A program made the translations under genes and the position numbers. The notes beneath the pieces are model-generated. The model had not been told where the DNA came from. It was given only the letters and a program-made list of their open reading frames with translations, and did not search any database. This document shows, in pieces, positions 13,254-24,999 of a DNA stretch of 64,000 nt (position 1 is its first letter; every line of letters begins with the position of its first letter). Source of the stretch: Impatiens glandulifera (taxonomy: Eukaryota > Streptophyta > Magnoliopsida > Ericales > Balsaminaceae). The stretch spans positions 1,600,389 to 1,664,388 of the forward strand of contig NC_061864.1 in NCBI RefSeq assembly GCF_907164915.1, read 5' to 3'.

Positions 13254-13848
13254 CACAGAAAAAGAGGAAAACATTGATCACTTGTTTGGGGAGTGCGCAT
13301 TTGTATCCAAGTTGTGGATCAATTTTGCTCTGAACATGAATATCACTAAATTTCTAGGTACATGGAACGAAATCATAGAGCTTGTATAGAAAAAAGCTAA
13401 GGGAGATAGCTTTTACGCGAATGTTTTCAAATGTTTCTTTGGAGCCCTAGTCTACAATACCCGGAGAGAAAAAATACAAAAATTTATAGCACGAATAAGA
13501 GAACAGAAGGAAAAGTTTAGGATGATAATATTTCTGATGACAACGCTCTCATACATACATGGAGGGGAATTTCGATTAATGAAGATAGTTGGAAACTCAG
13601 TCAAAGATGGAATATCTCCTATAAAATCATTACAAGAAAAGGAAGGTTCAAATAGTTCTTGTTTAATGACTTGTTTGTAAAGCAAATGTTTGTTGTTCTG
13701 TTTGTTCTATAATTCAATTGTTTGAAACTCATCTGTTTTATTTCAACAAAACTAAGGTCTGTCTAGTTTTGTTTCTTGAAACTCATTTCTCTCTTTTGGG
13801 GTTTTTAATGAAATGACAATAAACCGCAAAACAATAAGTGTAGAATAA
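13254..13848 (+). mobile_element. 5'-truncated LINE remnant with RT zinc-binding segment
   Basis: The first ~135 bases encode EENIDHLFGECAFVSKLW and following residues, the Cx..H..C signature (zf-RVT) found at the C-terminus of plant LINE reverse transcriptases. A TAG stop and further stops follow, so the copy is dead. It is flanked by a direct repeat of 18 bases (AATAATGTGAAGAATATA) at 13236-13253 and 13849-13866, a convincing target-site duplication. The inserted length is 595 bp, so this is the 3' end of the element, as expected for 5'-truncated LINE insertions. No long poly-A tail remains. Confidence 0.75.
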
Positions 13849-13866
13849 AATAATGTGAAGAATATA
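13849..13866. repeat. LINE target-site duplication, right copy
   Basis: These 18 bases are identical to 13236-13253 and close the LINE insertion. Confidence 0.75.
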
Positions 13867-13950
13867 AATATAATAATAAAAGGTAAAACAATGTTTAATT
13901 TATTCATATTGAAAAGCATTAAGAGTATTATTCATAATATTTTTTTAATG

Positions 13951-14811
13951 GGCGATGAACCGCTTGAGAGAGTTATAATTAATTAGAAGAGATTATATGA
14001 TGGTTAGATTCGGTACGTCGTGAAGAGAAATGTGTTTCACTTCTGAGGTGAATATCGGAAGGGGTTAAAATTCTTAACTTGCTTAATGATATTCAATTCT
14101 AGGGTGGTGTGATTCATTAACTTGGAAAACTGAAAAGAATGGAAAGTTTATTATAAGATTGGAATGAGATTTCATCTGTACAAGGGGAGTAGACTGTTTG
14201 TTGACATCATATGTTTTGTTCCCTTAAAGTTATTCATGGCACCAATTCATTTTATGACTGCGTACCGCCGGTAACTAGTGAGTCGTGACCGACTTCAGAA
14301 TTTCATGAATATCCTCAATTCTAATTGTGTTTTATGTGTGAGGAATGCGGAAATCATCAATCATATGTTTTGAGAATGCTATGGGATAATTTCTCAAAAA
14401 CAAATCAATATTTATAACTTATTTTGTTCATGATATGGTATTAGATTCTTGGCAATTGTGAAAGTAGAGGGTAATCGATTTTACTCCAACGATTTAAAGT
14501 ATTTTTTTATAAATTTTTGTATAATATTTGGATAGAGCGAAATGTAAGGATATTTACACGAATTTGTAAATATATGGAGCAGGTTTAGAAGAATGTCGTG
14601 ATTGTTGGAAATACATTATTCATATTTTGAGGTTTATTCAAGAATGTCGTGATTGTTGAAAATACATTCATTCATATTTTGAGGTTTATTCCAGCAGCAT
14701 GTAAAAAAAATTAGGTGCTTACTCATAATTGGAGTATCTTCCATTTTGGTGAAGTTACTAGTATTATACGATAAAAGATGCAGTAATTTTTTATGTTGAG
14801 ATATATGCTAA
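13951..14811 (+). mobile_element. Second degenerate LINE remnant
   Basis: Around 14110-14160 the + strand reads DSLTWKTEKNGKFIIR, the typical segment before the zinc-binding domain of plant LINE reverse transcriptases. At about 14320-14380 it reads CVLCVRNAEIINHMF, a stop, then EC, which is the zf-RVT CxxC...H...C motif. Several stops and frame shifts show an old, dead copy. Both ends are uncertain. TTTTTAATG occurs just before it (13942-13950) and again at 14812-14820, possibly a weak target-site repeat. It is not the same insertion as 13254-13848, because the zinc-binding segment occurs in both. Confidence 0.6.
14590..14692. repeat. Tandem duplication, ~51 bp unit x2
   Basis: The unit beginning AGAATGTCGTGATTGTTG occurs at 14590-14640 and again at 14641-14692, with a few substitutions and one inserted base. 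It lies inside the second LINE remnant. Confidence 0.85.
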
Positions 14812-14822
14812 TTTTTAATGAG

Positions 14823-15121
14823 GAATGATAAACTCAACGAAAAATTCAACGAGAGTAAATTCACGAATCCGACGTGATCTTCCACGTTGACCCCACGTCC
14901 CGAAACGTTCATTTTGAGATAAAATTTTTTTTTGTCTGAAATGACCTTTTTGAGACATTTTTATTTTTCTCTCTCCTACCCACGTGCGTTTCGGGACCCG
15001 AAATATACGTTTCGGAACATTTTTTATTTTCTCTCTTCTACCCACATGGCATACCACGTAGATTCGTGAATTTGCTTTATCTGAAATTTTTGTTGAATTT
15101 TTCATTTGTGTTGAACTTTTC
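14823..15121. mobile_element. MITE-like inverted-repeat element (~300 bp)
   Basis: The left end carries GAAAAATTCAACGAGA...AAATTCACGAATC...ACGTG. The right end carries the reverse complement (CACGTAGATTCGTGAATTTG...GAAATTTTTGTTGAATTTTTC), giving imperfect terminal inverted repeats of roughly 50-60 bases. The interior has two related copies of CCCACGTG/GGGACCCGAAA-type sequence. No coding capacity is credible: the open frame on the minus strand here is a by-product of the repeat. The superfamily is unassigned because no clear target-site duplication is visible. Confidence 0.6.
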
Positions 15122-16600
15122 ACTTTATATTTCTTTTATTGTCTTTTATTTAGAAAAAAAATCAAAATTAGGACTTCTTTAACTTGATTTTGTAATTACG
15201 TTTCTTCTCGCAATTTTGGGCTTTCTTACCAAAAAAAACTAAGGTGACGTTTCTATTAGAAGGCTCGGCTAACATTATGCAATTAATTTTTGTTTCAAAA
15301 TTCTTTTAGGTTATTTTACTCTAAACTTTCATGTGCATCAACTATGGTGATATAACTTAGACTAAAATCATTTTGCATATTTTGTGTATAGGGACAATTT
15401 GATGACGACCTTCCAGTTACTATCTCTTCTAAGTTAGAAACAGAGATGTTAGAGCAAATTTAAAGACTAAACAAACACTATATGGAACAAATATGAACAA
15501 TCAATTCTGTTTTTGACATCTTCCAAAAATGTCATTTTAGTTCAGCACAAAACCCTTAAAACAAAATTCTATAAATGCACAAATCAATTTTGAGTTTGGT
15601 AGGACAAAAAAAAAAAAAAGGCTAAACAGCCAAATTCAACATCATTTTGAATTTGATGATTTGATTTGAAGAATTATCACATCATTTATACATTTAATAA
15701 ATAAATCATCTAAATTTTTAATCAAAATATCAAATTATTCATAATATCGAACCAAATCAAACATCATTACACTCTCCTCTCATTTATTACATCACTTAAT
15801 TCATTAATCAAATTACTAAAATACTTTTTATTTTAAATTATTATTTTATATTTTATTTATATATATCTATATCCTTCAAATTTTTTACAAAAAATAATCA
15901 TTATTTTTACTCAAAATCATGACACTCATTATTTTTTTCTCCCTGTAAGTTATTAAAAAAATCTCAATCCGAACACTCTTATACTTTTTATTTTATACAA
16001 TTTAATTAATAATAATTAACTCAAATAATTCATTTTTAGTGGGAAAGATTTTGAATTAAGATCATGGGTGGGTTGGGAGTTGGGACAGATTGAATCATAA
16101 ATCTATCCTCTATTGAATTTTAATTAAGATAATTTCATATCATATCACTCAGAATTCAATGAGTGAAATTGATTTGGAAACACTTACAAATTTTATTTAT
16201 GTATCTTGATTAGTATATACAATAAAATTAATTAATAAATGATTTTTTCACTCTAATTAAATTTAGTTTTTCAAAATAATCTCTCCTGATAAAATGCATT
16301 TTTTTTGTATCATGTATCTAAATAGAGTATAATTATATTTATGTCTTATGATTATTAAAAGAGTGGTCTGATTTTGATCTTAATGAATTTCAAAACATAT
16401 TAATTATTTAAATGAAATAAAATACTTTTTTTACAAGCTAAAAAAATAAAATAAAATTAGAAGACCTCAGTTAATGTAAATTTTTTTATTTAAAAATCAC
16501 ATTTGACATTCACATATCACATCTTATTTTTTAATTTAAATTTTAAATATAAAAAAATCATTATAATAATTCATCCATTAATAACTAAATAAATATTTTC
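15122..16600. other. Intergenic, AT-rich with a dispersed repeat copy
   Basis: No gene was seen. 15615-16000 is an inverted-orientation copy of an AT-rich dispersed repeat that recurs at about 16905-17085 and 38995-39195 (shared core AAATAATAATTTAAAATA and flanking TTCGGATTG-type end). The rest is poly-A/T and low complexity. Confidence 0.5.
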
Positions 16601-16603
16601 TTT

Positions 16604-16607
<4 letters not shown>

Positions 16608-16677
<70 letters not shown>
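16608..16677. repeat. (TA)n microsatellite
   Basis: About 70 bases of uninterrupted TA dinucleotide. It produces a spurious Tyr-Ile open frame on the minus strand. Confidence 0.97.
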
Positions 16678-16680
<3 letters not shown>

Positions 16681-18016
16681 AAGCAGATAAAATCCCTAAA
16701 ATTATGGCATCTAAAATGTGGCAGATCCTTTTCAAATAACAACACACAAAAGACAAAACAAAGCCAGCGCCGAGGGAGAGATAAGTTCGAGAAACCCATT
16801 TCTTTAATATCAAAAATATTAATATTTTAAGATGGTTAATAACTTAATTACATTATTACTAAGATATTCATATAACTTGTGTCAGATTGAAAATATTTGA
16901 ATAACTTAGAAGAATAAAAGAATAATAATAGTTAATGATTTTAGTGATGATTATTTTTTATAAAATACTTAAAAATATTGATATATATAAATAAAATAAA
17001 AAATAATAATTTAAAATAAATAATATTTTATTATTATAATTAATGAAATAGAGGAACAATTAATTGATTAGTGATTTTTAAAACTTTGGCAGAAAAAGAC
17101 CTTGCAACAAATATCTATAATAAAATAAAATAATTTATTAAGAAAATGGAAAACCAAATAATTAAAAGGTCGACGGCAATGATAATCCTACTAGTGGCTG
17201 ACGTTACTAAGTAATTATTGTCCATCAAATGCCACTTAAGAATATATTTTTTAAATAATATATAAGAAATGATAATGATAGAATTTAGAAAAGAGAAAAG
17301 AAGGAAAAACAATTTAATTGACTGAAAAATAAAAATAATATATTTTTTTCTTTTCTTTTTCACACTTTTTTTTCTTTTTTTTATTATTTCTCCAATTTCC
17401 TTCCTCAATTTTTCTGTCTACCAATTCTTAAAACAATATTTGTTCAGATCAAATATGATTATCAAAATAAAAATAATATGTATATATATATATATATATT
17501 TAATTATCATATCACTAAATTTATCAATTAAAATATTAATATATTATTTTTTTTAATTTTTATAATTAAAAAAAACTTTATTTGAACTTAAAAAAATCAA
17601 CATCAAACTAGTTCTTAAGTCTTAAACAGTATGAATAGAATAGAATGGAATCAAACAAGCCCCATGCTCGCCGGCTTTGTTGGCATGGTCTCTATGGGAA
17701 GTGGATCTTATCCTCCGGCTAAACATGTAGTATGGCCTTGTTTCTTTGGTTTGAAGTTGTTAATAATCCATTTATAGATGAAACTTTTTTAAAAACTATT
17801 ATTTTTTTTTTTATAAAAAATAATAAATAGATATTTTATTTATTTATTTATTATTCAAATTATCTCCATTCCAGTTTCAACTTTCAAACCTACCCAATAT
17901 TTTAATTTATAAATTAATTATTTTGAAAATTATTTGAAAATTTGTTATATATTTGCTTATTTTTGACTACAACTCTGTATTGTGCTCTGTTTTCTCACTT
18001 CCCATATTGCTTGCTA
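16678..18016. other. P450 upstream region, AT-rich
   Basis: This stretch contains one copy of the dispersed AT-rich repeat (about 16905-17085), a short (TA)n at about 17478-17499 and a small GC-richer island at 17650-17745 (GCTCGCCGGC...) with no open frame. The P450 promoter must lie in the last few hundred bases, but no clear TATA element stands out. Confidence 0.4.
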
Positions 18017-19636
18017 ATGGCAATATCCGCTTTCTTCTCCGATTACTCAATCTGGCAAATGAACGCCATCTCTTTCATCATTCTCCTCTTCATTCTATAC
18101 TACGCTTGGATTCTCCTTATAAACAGATTCTCCAATAATCCCCGATCGCCGCCGCTTCCTCCGGGACCCACCGGCCTACCCATCGTCGGCAGTCTCCTTT
18201 CCCTAGATCCCGAGCTTCACACTTACTTCGCCGCCCTTGCCCATACCCACGGCCCAATCTTCTCCCTCCGTCTCGGTAGCAAGCTCGGCGTTATCATCTC
18301 CTCTCCCTCCACGGCGCGTGAAGTTCTCAAAGATCAAGACATCATTTTTGCAAACAGGGATGTCCCAATTGCTGGTAAAATCGTGACCTATGGTGGCTCC
18401 GATATTGTCTGGAACCCGTATGGAACTGAATGGAGGATGCTGCGGAAAGTCTGCGTCCGTGAGATGCTCAGTGGAACAACGCTGGATTCTGTTTATGATC
18501 TCCGGCGGAAGGAGATCCGGAAGACGGTTAATAATTTATGGGTTCACGGCGGATCACCGGTGGATGTTGGGGAGGAGATGTTCATGACCATGATGAATGT
18601 GATTACCAATATGTTGTGGGGAGGAGGAGATGGAAAGGAGGAAGTAGGAACAGAGTTCAGACATGTCGTGGCAGAGATAACGGCTCTGTTGGGAAAGCCG
18701 AATTTGTCGGATTTCTTTCCCGGTCTGGCTAAGTTTGATTTACAGGGCGTAGTGAAAGATATGAAGATCCTGGCGCAGAAGTTCGATAAAATCTTTGATT
18801 CTATTATAGATGAGCGATTAAGTGGGAATAATCAGAATAAGAGCAAGGATTTTCTTCAAGTTTTGTTGAATTTGAAAGAAGAAGGGAATGCAAACATGCC
18901 TCTAACCATGATCCATATCAAAGCTCTGTTAATGGTAATACATATTTTAATACATTAGGCACAATTTTAGTACATTATTATTAACATTATAGCATTTATG
19001 GTTTTCTTTTGATAGGACATGGTCGTGGGAGGAACAGATACGACATCAAACTCAATCGAATTCGCCTTGTCTGAGATGATTAACAGCCCCGAAGTAATGA
19101 AAAAAGCACAACAAGAATTAGAATCCGTGGTGGGGTTAGACCACATTGTCGAGGAGTCACACATTCACCAATTGCCATATTTACATGCGGTTATGAAAGA
19201 GACACTACGCTTACACCCAGCCCTGCCCCTTCTAGTGCCACATTGCCCTAGTAAATCATGCATTGTGGGGGGATACTCGATCCCCGAGGGTTCTCGTGTG
19301 TTTGTCAATGTTTGGGCAATCCATCGAGACCCTTCTATTTGGAAGGATCCGCTCAAGTTTGATCCAGAAAGATTCACAGGTTTGAAAGGGGATTACAATG
19401 TGACTGAGTTTAACTACTTTCCATTTGGCTCCGGCAGGAGAATATGTGCCGGCATTGGAATGGCGGAAAGGATGTTCTTGTTTTTGCTTGCGTCGCTTGT
19501 TCATTCTTTCGAGTGGAAGGTTTCCGATGGGGAGAAGCTAGACATTGAAGAGAAGTTTGGGATTGTGTTGAAGAAGAAGAAGCCTCTTATGGCAATACCA
19601 ACATCAAGACTTTCCAAACAAGTTTTGTATGAATAG
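18017..19636 (+). CDS. Cytochrome P450, CYP706-like
   Basis: This is an ER-anchored haem-thiolate monooxygenase. It has two exons, 18017-18934 and 19016-19636, with one GT-AG intron at the position typical of A-type plant P450s, just before the I-helix. The product is 512 residues. The N-terminal anchor is at about 17-35, with a proline hinge at 45-51 (PPLPPGP). The I-helix oxygen-binding motif GGTDTT is at 311-316, ExxR (ETLR) at 368-371, PERF at 423-426 and the haem loop FGSGRRICAG at 443-452 with Cys450 as ligand. The run LDPELHTYFAALAHTHGPIF and TYGGSDIVWNPYG are characteristic of the CYP706 family, whose known members oxidise sesquiterpenes and other terpenes; the substrate here is unknown. 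The start at 18017 is the first ATG, as the upstream extension would need TTG. Confidence 0.9.
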
Positions 19637-19919
19637 AAGAAACTCTTATAAGTCAAGCTTTGTATGAATAAAAGAATCACTAATAAGTAAAATCAATAAC
19701 CAATTTCTTTCAATACTCTGGTCAAATAAGGAAAATTACAAACAAACATTAATTGCAGCTAATTCACATAAAAAACATTGCATTCAATACAAACAACAAC
19801 TGGTGTCATAACTTAATAATGAAGCAACAAGAAGAAGATATGTTTTGCCTATATTCTCGGATTGGATGCAACTTAGTGATTGATATTCACAAGAAAAAGA
19901 GTGGTATCCAAAGAAAGAC

Positions 19920-22900
19920 CTATATTTTGATAATTGAAGCAGTAGAAGATGAATGAGAATGGTAATGAATATGGACAAATGAACCCCCACATTCTCCCTT
20001 TGCAAGTCTTCCAGGATTCACACAAATACACTTCCCATCACTCTTCTCTCCTCCCCCCACTGATATCACCTGTTTGCAAAGACAAAATTTCCATCATACA
20101 TGGAAGAACATGGATAAAGAAATTTAAGCCTGACACAAAAAGTTTATAAGCCAATTTTACCTTAACAAAATTGGTCAAGTCAGACGGAAGGATGAGGATA
20201 TCTGGTATGGATGATATCTGAAGGGCATCAGGTGCTAGTGAAAAATCGAGTGGAGTGCCTTCTGCCGGTGGATATAGAGGATATAAGCTGTTATTAAGAT
20301 GGAAGATGAAAGTTAGTGCATATTTTCCCAAATAGAAAAAATAAGTTATTATTAGACATGCCTCCTCTGGCTAAGTATGTGATTTGCAAGCCTAGTTATC
20401 CGTTGTTTTGCTTCCTTTGGTGGAATTCGTGAAATCTCCTCCTGACTAAGCTCTTTAAGGATATCCACACTGCAACAACTGATCCTAACCTGAAAGAATC
20501 ATCATATATTGTCTTCAGTTGTGACTGCCATATTAGAGACAAGGGGGTGAATTCATCATATATTGTCTTCAGTTGTGACTGCCATACTAGAGACAAGGTG
20601 GTGAATTTCTTAGGACTTGTTTCATGTTTCAGTAGGAAATGATCAAACAAGCTCTACTAAATGAAAGTCACTGGATTTGGGATACTGGTTATCTGTAAAA
20701 TGCATGCCTGAACTTTATAAGGTTGACATATTACCTCATTCGCAATGAAAGTCCCTGGATTTGGGATACTGGTTATCTGGTAAAAGAGAATTCATTTATG
20801 TCACAACTATGAATTATTACCTTTTTCTAAAGAAAGAAGAAAAAAGACCACGAACCTGATGTTTCAGGTCAGATGACTGAATGTCAAAAGCGGGCTGCAT
20901 TTTGAAGGTAAGATGAGTTATATATTAGAATTGGAAGGAAAAAAACTGACTTGAATAAAATAGATCACCTGAGGGAACACAAAGTCATGGTTAGCGTCTC
21001 GAATAGATGGCACTAAAACCACACGTGCAGCTGGGCCCATATATTCCACATAATCTCGAAGCTGTTAAACATGGGAAGAATTGTAAAAAAAGATTGGAGA
21101 GATCATATAAAAAAGGGTCAAATGCAATTAAATAAATACCTTTACAAGGAATTCAAAATGAAACAGTTCTTCAAACGTTCTGTTTACAGTTCCTTTCTTA
21201 ATCTCAGGATGTTCAGAATCAATAAATGGTCCCAACTGCCAAAACATTGTAGGTAAATCAAATCAAATATTCTTTTCAATTCAATGCTAACTAAAAATGA
21301 TAGTTCCTACCAATATCAGCAACTGAGGTTGTTTCCTTCGCGCATATGCTAGCAACTCTGATAAAGGCTCAAAAAGCAAATTATCAACTGTGGTAAAAGG
21401 ACCAGCTGCGATAATCTGAAAAAGAGCCCCAAAAGTGCAAGTCAATACACTGTCATGTAGACAGAAAAACAATCAGCTGCACATGCTAATTTTTTCTGAG
21501 TTATTCCACTCCAGAGTCATGGTATCAATATGAAAATAGAATCCTAGAAGTAAAATACCTTGTAGAGATTTTTAGGTACAATCTTTTATGAAGAGAAATG
21601 ATCAATTGAATCTACATGATTTATGTTTTGAAAGATAAATTTTATTAAAAAGATGTCAAGTGGATGTCAATGAGGCAAAATACACAGAAAAGCTAAATAT
21701 ATTGTTGTTTTGGTATGCATTTTTTAGCCTTGATCATGATCCAAAAAAAACTATATATTTTCCAACAAACACAATGGTTTAGAAAATAATCCAGATAATA
21801 TGGATCATGATCCAGAAGGAAACACATCTCAATAATAAATGAGGTAAAAAATTAAACTATAATCGGTAATATCGTTATCCAGAAAGTAATATATATAGCA
21901 GATGAAGCCAAAAATCACACTATTATCTTATTCACAATTCAAAAAATAATATGGATCATGTAGAAAAAATCTTATACCAAACAAAAATATCACATTCAAT
22001 TTAATTTTGACAATTTTCCAATGGCATCATGATTGTAATAGATAGTGTGATAAAATACCAATTTCCAAATAAGCTCATTCAAAATAACCTAAACAAGATC
22101 CTAGAAATTAGTTTTTTAACCAAAATATTAGATAATCTATCATGACCAAACTCCATATATCCATTTAGTGATGTGTAATTCTACATAAGGTCTTCACAAT
22201 AGCATTCATAAACCAGGGATTATGCAAATCCTAATTTTCAAATAACCTTCTATTCCCTTGTTTTGGGACCAACCACATCACCACTATTAGAAGTAAATGA
22301 CAGGTCAATTAATTATGTTTCCAACAATTCTAGCATAATTTATTCCATGCATTAACTCCATATATCCAAAATATATGAACAATACTATATAATATAATGC
22401 AAATTCCTCCTATGAACAACATAGGACATATATGTTAGTTAACAAGTCTTTCTCTAAAGTACATCTTGAGTTAAATAGACACTTCTACAAATAAATAAAT
22501 AAAATAGAGTGGATCAACATATAATCAAGGCATACATGGCCAAATCGTATAGCCTATATAACAGGTGATTATACTCACAGAATAGGGTTAAAAGCTATCA
22601 GAATGGAAATTTTATATCTGGACACAACTTATCCAGTTATGCAATTGCATGTTTACATACCATTGACAGCTCCCATGACACGTGAGTCCCATTCTTTGTA
22701 TTCAGTTCTTGCTCAACTGCTTGTTTCTTCGGATGATTTGGATTCTCATCAGCAGAAAGTGACAGGGGAATACAATCAATTATTCTTGATGCTATCAGAC
22801 AGTGGCCACTAGGATTGTTTCCTTCAATGCCTACGACCTGCACATAGATGGTGTCACATTTACTGAAGTTTCATTTAGGGAATACTGTGATATAGTAAAC

Positions 22901-24801
22901 AAAATAGTTCATCCATCTCATTCCAGTACCTGCCCAGGAAAGATGGAGAACTGGCTTAACTTTTGCAAATCCACCCGCACACGTTGGCCACCAGAATTCT
23001 CAACACTGTCAGAGAAACAAGTACTGATAATCAAATTTAGCAGCAAAGCTATATGTGTCAAGTTTCTAATGTAGACATTAACATTTTTGAAAAGAAAAAA
23101 AAAATGAACCTGCTTTGCAGCAAGATTGGTTTTTCTTTAAGGCGACCTTCTTCATCGCAACATATCATGCCAACTGCAAATATACTCCTCTGAGACAAAT
23201 GGTACATCAGATCCTCAACAGTAATCAATGTTTTACTTGAAGATAGAGTAAAAAAATGCATCACCACTTAGAACTTGCTAGGACAGAAAAATATGGTTAA
23301 ACTTGAAGTGCCAATTCCCACTTGCATGAAAAAGTAGCCTAAGAGAGAATATGGACTCTTTAATCTTGAAGCAAGACTTTGAAAAGTTAATCTCCTTTTC
23401 CCCTTTTATGTGGACATAACAAATACTCTTGGTTCACATAGATATAAAAAGAAAGAGACTTGAATCCATACCTGTGAAGCAACGGTTGGATCTGTTGGAT
23501 CCTCATGTAGCCCAGATGCAACAAGTGCCATTGCATGTTTCCTAATTCGGCTTTCAAGAAAGTTAAACTAAATCACAAAAAGACAAAGGTCAAAAATATA
23601 TATATTACAATCCCTTGAAAACACTTTTCATAAGCCCATCAATTACCTTATCTTCAATCTTGTCATACATATATCTACAACCAGGTTCAGGATGCATATC
23701 TTCAACAATCATAGAGCATCTAGTGCTTGGTTGCACCTTTTTTATGATATCATCATCTGAGAATTCATCATTACATTCTTTCTGGCTATCCTCGATATTA
23801 GTTAGATCATTTCTGTCAATTTGCAATACAAATTTAGTCTTTCTTTGCCCAAAGGGTGTCATTGATTCTCGATGTCTCCCAGATGGAAAAGTATCTCCTT
23901 TTGTTTTGTATGCTGAATCAAATGGTTCCATGTGCACTGTCTCAGATCCCTTTGTTGGTGTACCATACATCACTTCTTCTGTATCTTCGTTATTATCATT
24001 CAATATCCTACATTGAAGACATCTTACATTATAGTATAAGAAAAAGAAGAATAAATCATACTCGAGATACACACAAAGAAAACACAGATAGTTGAAATTA
24101 ATAGGTATTCATTTTCAAATAAGCCCATTTAATGTAGGTTGTTTGAAGTAATTTGAGGTTATTTGTAGATTGAATAGTGGGTTCAATGGAAAAAATCCCA
24201 AATAACCCACATCAAACAATGCCTAGATAGTACTAAATAAAAACCCTGCAGAGAAATATCGAGTGCAATTCTGAAATAGTTCAAGACGCTTCGCTTCTTA
24301 CATTTCCACATCCTTGGAGGAAATATGCAAACCGGGTTCTTGCTTGATAATTGCTTCCTTCTGTTCGTTTTGCAGGTACACCATGAACGCATCCATGTGA
24401 GTGTCTTGTACAGTTTGTTCCAATTGTCTGGCAAAAGGTAACATAACAAAATGTTTTCGGTTAGTGCAGTTAATACAAAATAGGAGCTCGCCGCGTACAG
24501 TAACTTGGATAGCATATCGTTTTAAATGTCTCTGTATCGTTAAGATGAATTAGAGGAAGAGTCGGTACCTGGTCATAGAGAAAGCATCCCATCGAGAAAC
24601 AATGTCGGAAGCGCTGAGTTTGTACTGAATACAGAACGTAAGACCTAACCATCACAGAAGATTGAGAAATGAAGGGGGTCAGTTGGATAATTCGCAGTGG
24701 GGATGGAAAATTAGGGAAAACTTACATTTGTTGAGTATCTCTTGTTCGTCTTCGAGGATGAAACCGCTCTTCTTGAACTCCTCTCTGATCTCGTTATCCA
24801 T
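19920..24801 (-). CDS. POLA2: DNA polymerase alpha subunit B (POLA2)
   Basis: This is the regulatory B subunit of the polymerase alpha-primase complex, which starts DNA synthesis in the nucleus. It has sixteen exons: 24726-24801, 24569-24644, 24302-24427, 23647-24007, 23472-23567, 23110-23189, 22930-23005, 22661-22837, 21311-21415, 21140-21235, 20969-21061, 20856-20894, 20735-20776, 20362-20489, 20161-20287 and 19920-20069. The spliced frame closes at 615 residues. The N-terminus is MDNEIREEFKKSGFILEDEQ. The OB/phosphoesterase-like core includes AGPFTTVDNLLFEPLSELL, GPFIDSEHPEI and PAARVVLVPSIRDANHD. The C-terminus is VNPGRLAKGECGGSFVHI. All introns are GT-AG except the one after exon 14, which appears to be GC-AG. 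The gene faces the P450 tail-to-tail, with 283 bases between stops. Confidence 0.93.
20500..20607. repeat. 54-bp tandem duplication inside a POLA2 intron
   Basis: The unit beginning CATCATATATTGTCTTCAGT occurs at 20500-20553 and 20554-20607 with only a few substitutions. It lies in the intron between POLA2 exons 13 and 14. Confidence 0.93.
20661..20697 (-). pseudogene. Copied fragment of POLA2 exon 13 (pseudo-exon)
   Basis: This 37-base stretch is nearly identical to 20745-20781, which covers most of exon 13 with its acceptor site. On the minus strand it keeps an ACAG acceptor and reads ITSIPNPVTFI, then TAG. The donor end is missing. Inclusion in a transcript would stop translation. Confidence 0.85.
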
Positions 24802-24882
24802 GGTCACCTTTGAAGCTTTGGATCTGCGCTGGCTGCAACTGAGAACAGACAGACAAGAGGAGAAGGAGGGAGATGAACAAAT

Positions 24883-24892
24883 GGCGGGAAAA
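24883..24892 (-). promoter_or_regulatory. E2F-type site upstream of POLA2
   Basis: The minus strand reads TTTTCCCGCC, a match to the E2F consensus TTTSSCGC, about 80 bases upstream of the POLA2 start codon. E2F control is well established for plant replication genes. AGCCCA/TGGGCT site II-like hexamers lie further up (about 24957-24985). Function is inferred from motif and gene identity. Confidence 0.6.
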
Positions 24893-24999
24893 CTTCTACA
24901 CTATTTCCATGAGTCTTCTTCGATTAATATATAAAATTATTAGAGCGTTTTTGCTTTTGGGCTTTCTTGTTTGAGCTGGGCTGAACTGTCAACAAATAA

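Noticed and set aside
14815..15123. 102-codon open frame on the minus strand
   Set aside because: It coincides with the MITE from end to end; the Arg/Lys-rich sequence derives from the inverted repeats.
16602..16799. Open frame with a poly(Tyr-Ile) tail, minus strand
   Set aside because: Produced by the (TA)n microsatellite.
17942..18016. Extended N-terminus of the P450
   Set aside because: It would need TTG as start codon; the ATG at 18017 gives the normal length and a proper membrane anchor.
22100..22600. Possible gene within the large POLA2 intron
   Set aside because: Only short frames without motif content; the flanking exons join cleanly across 21416-22660.
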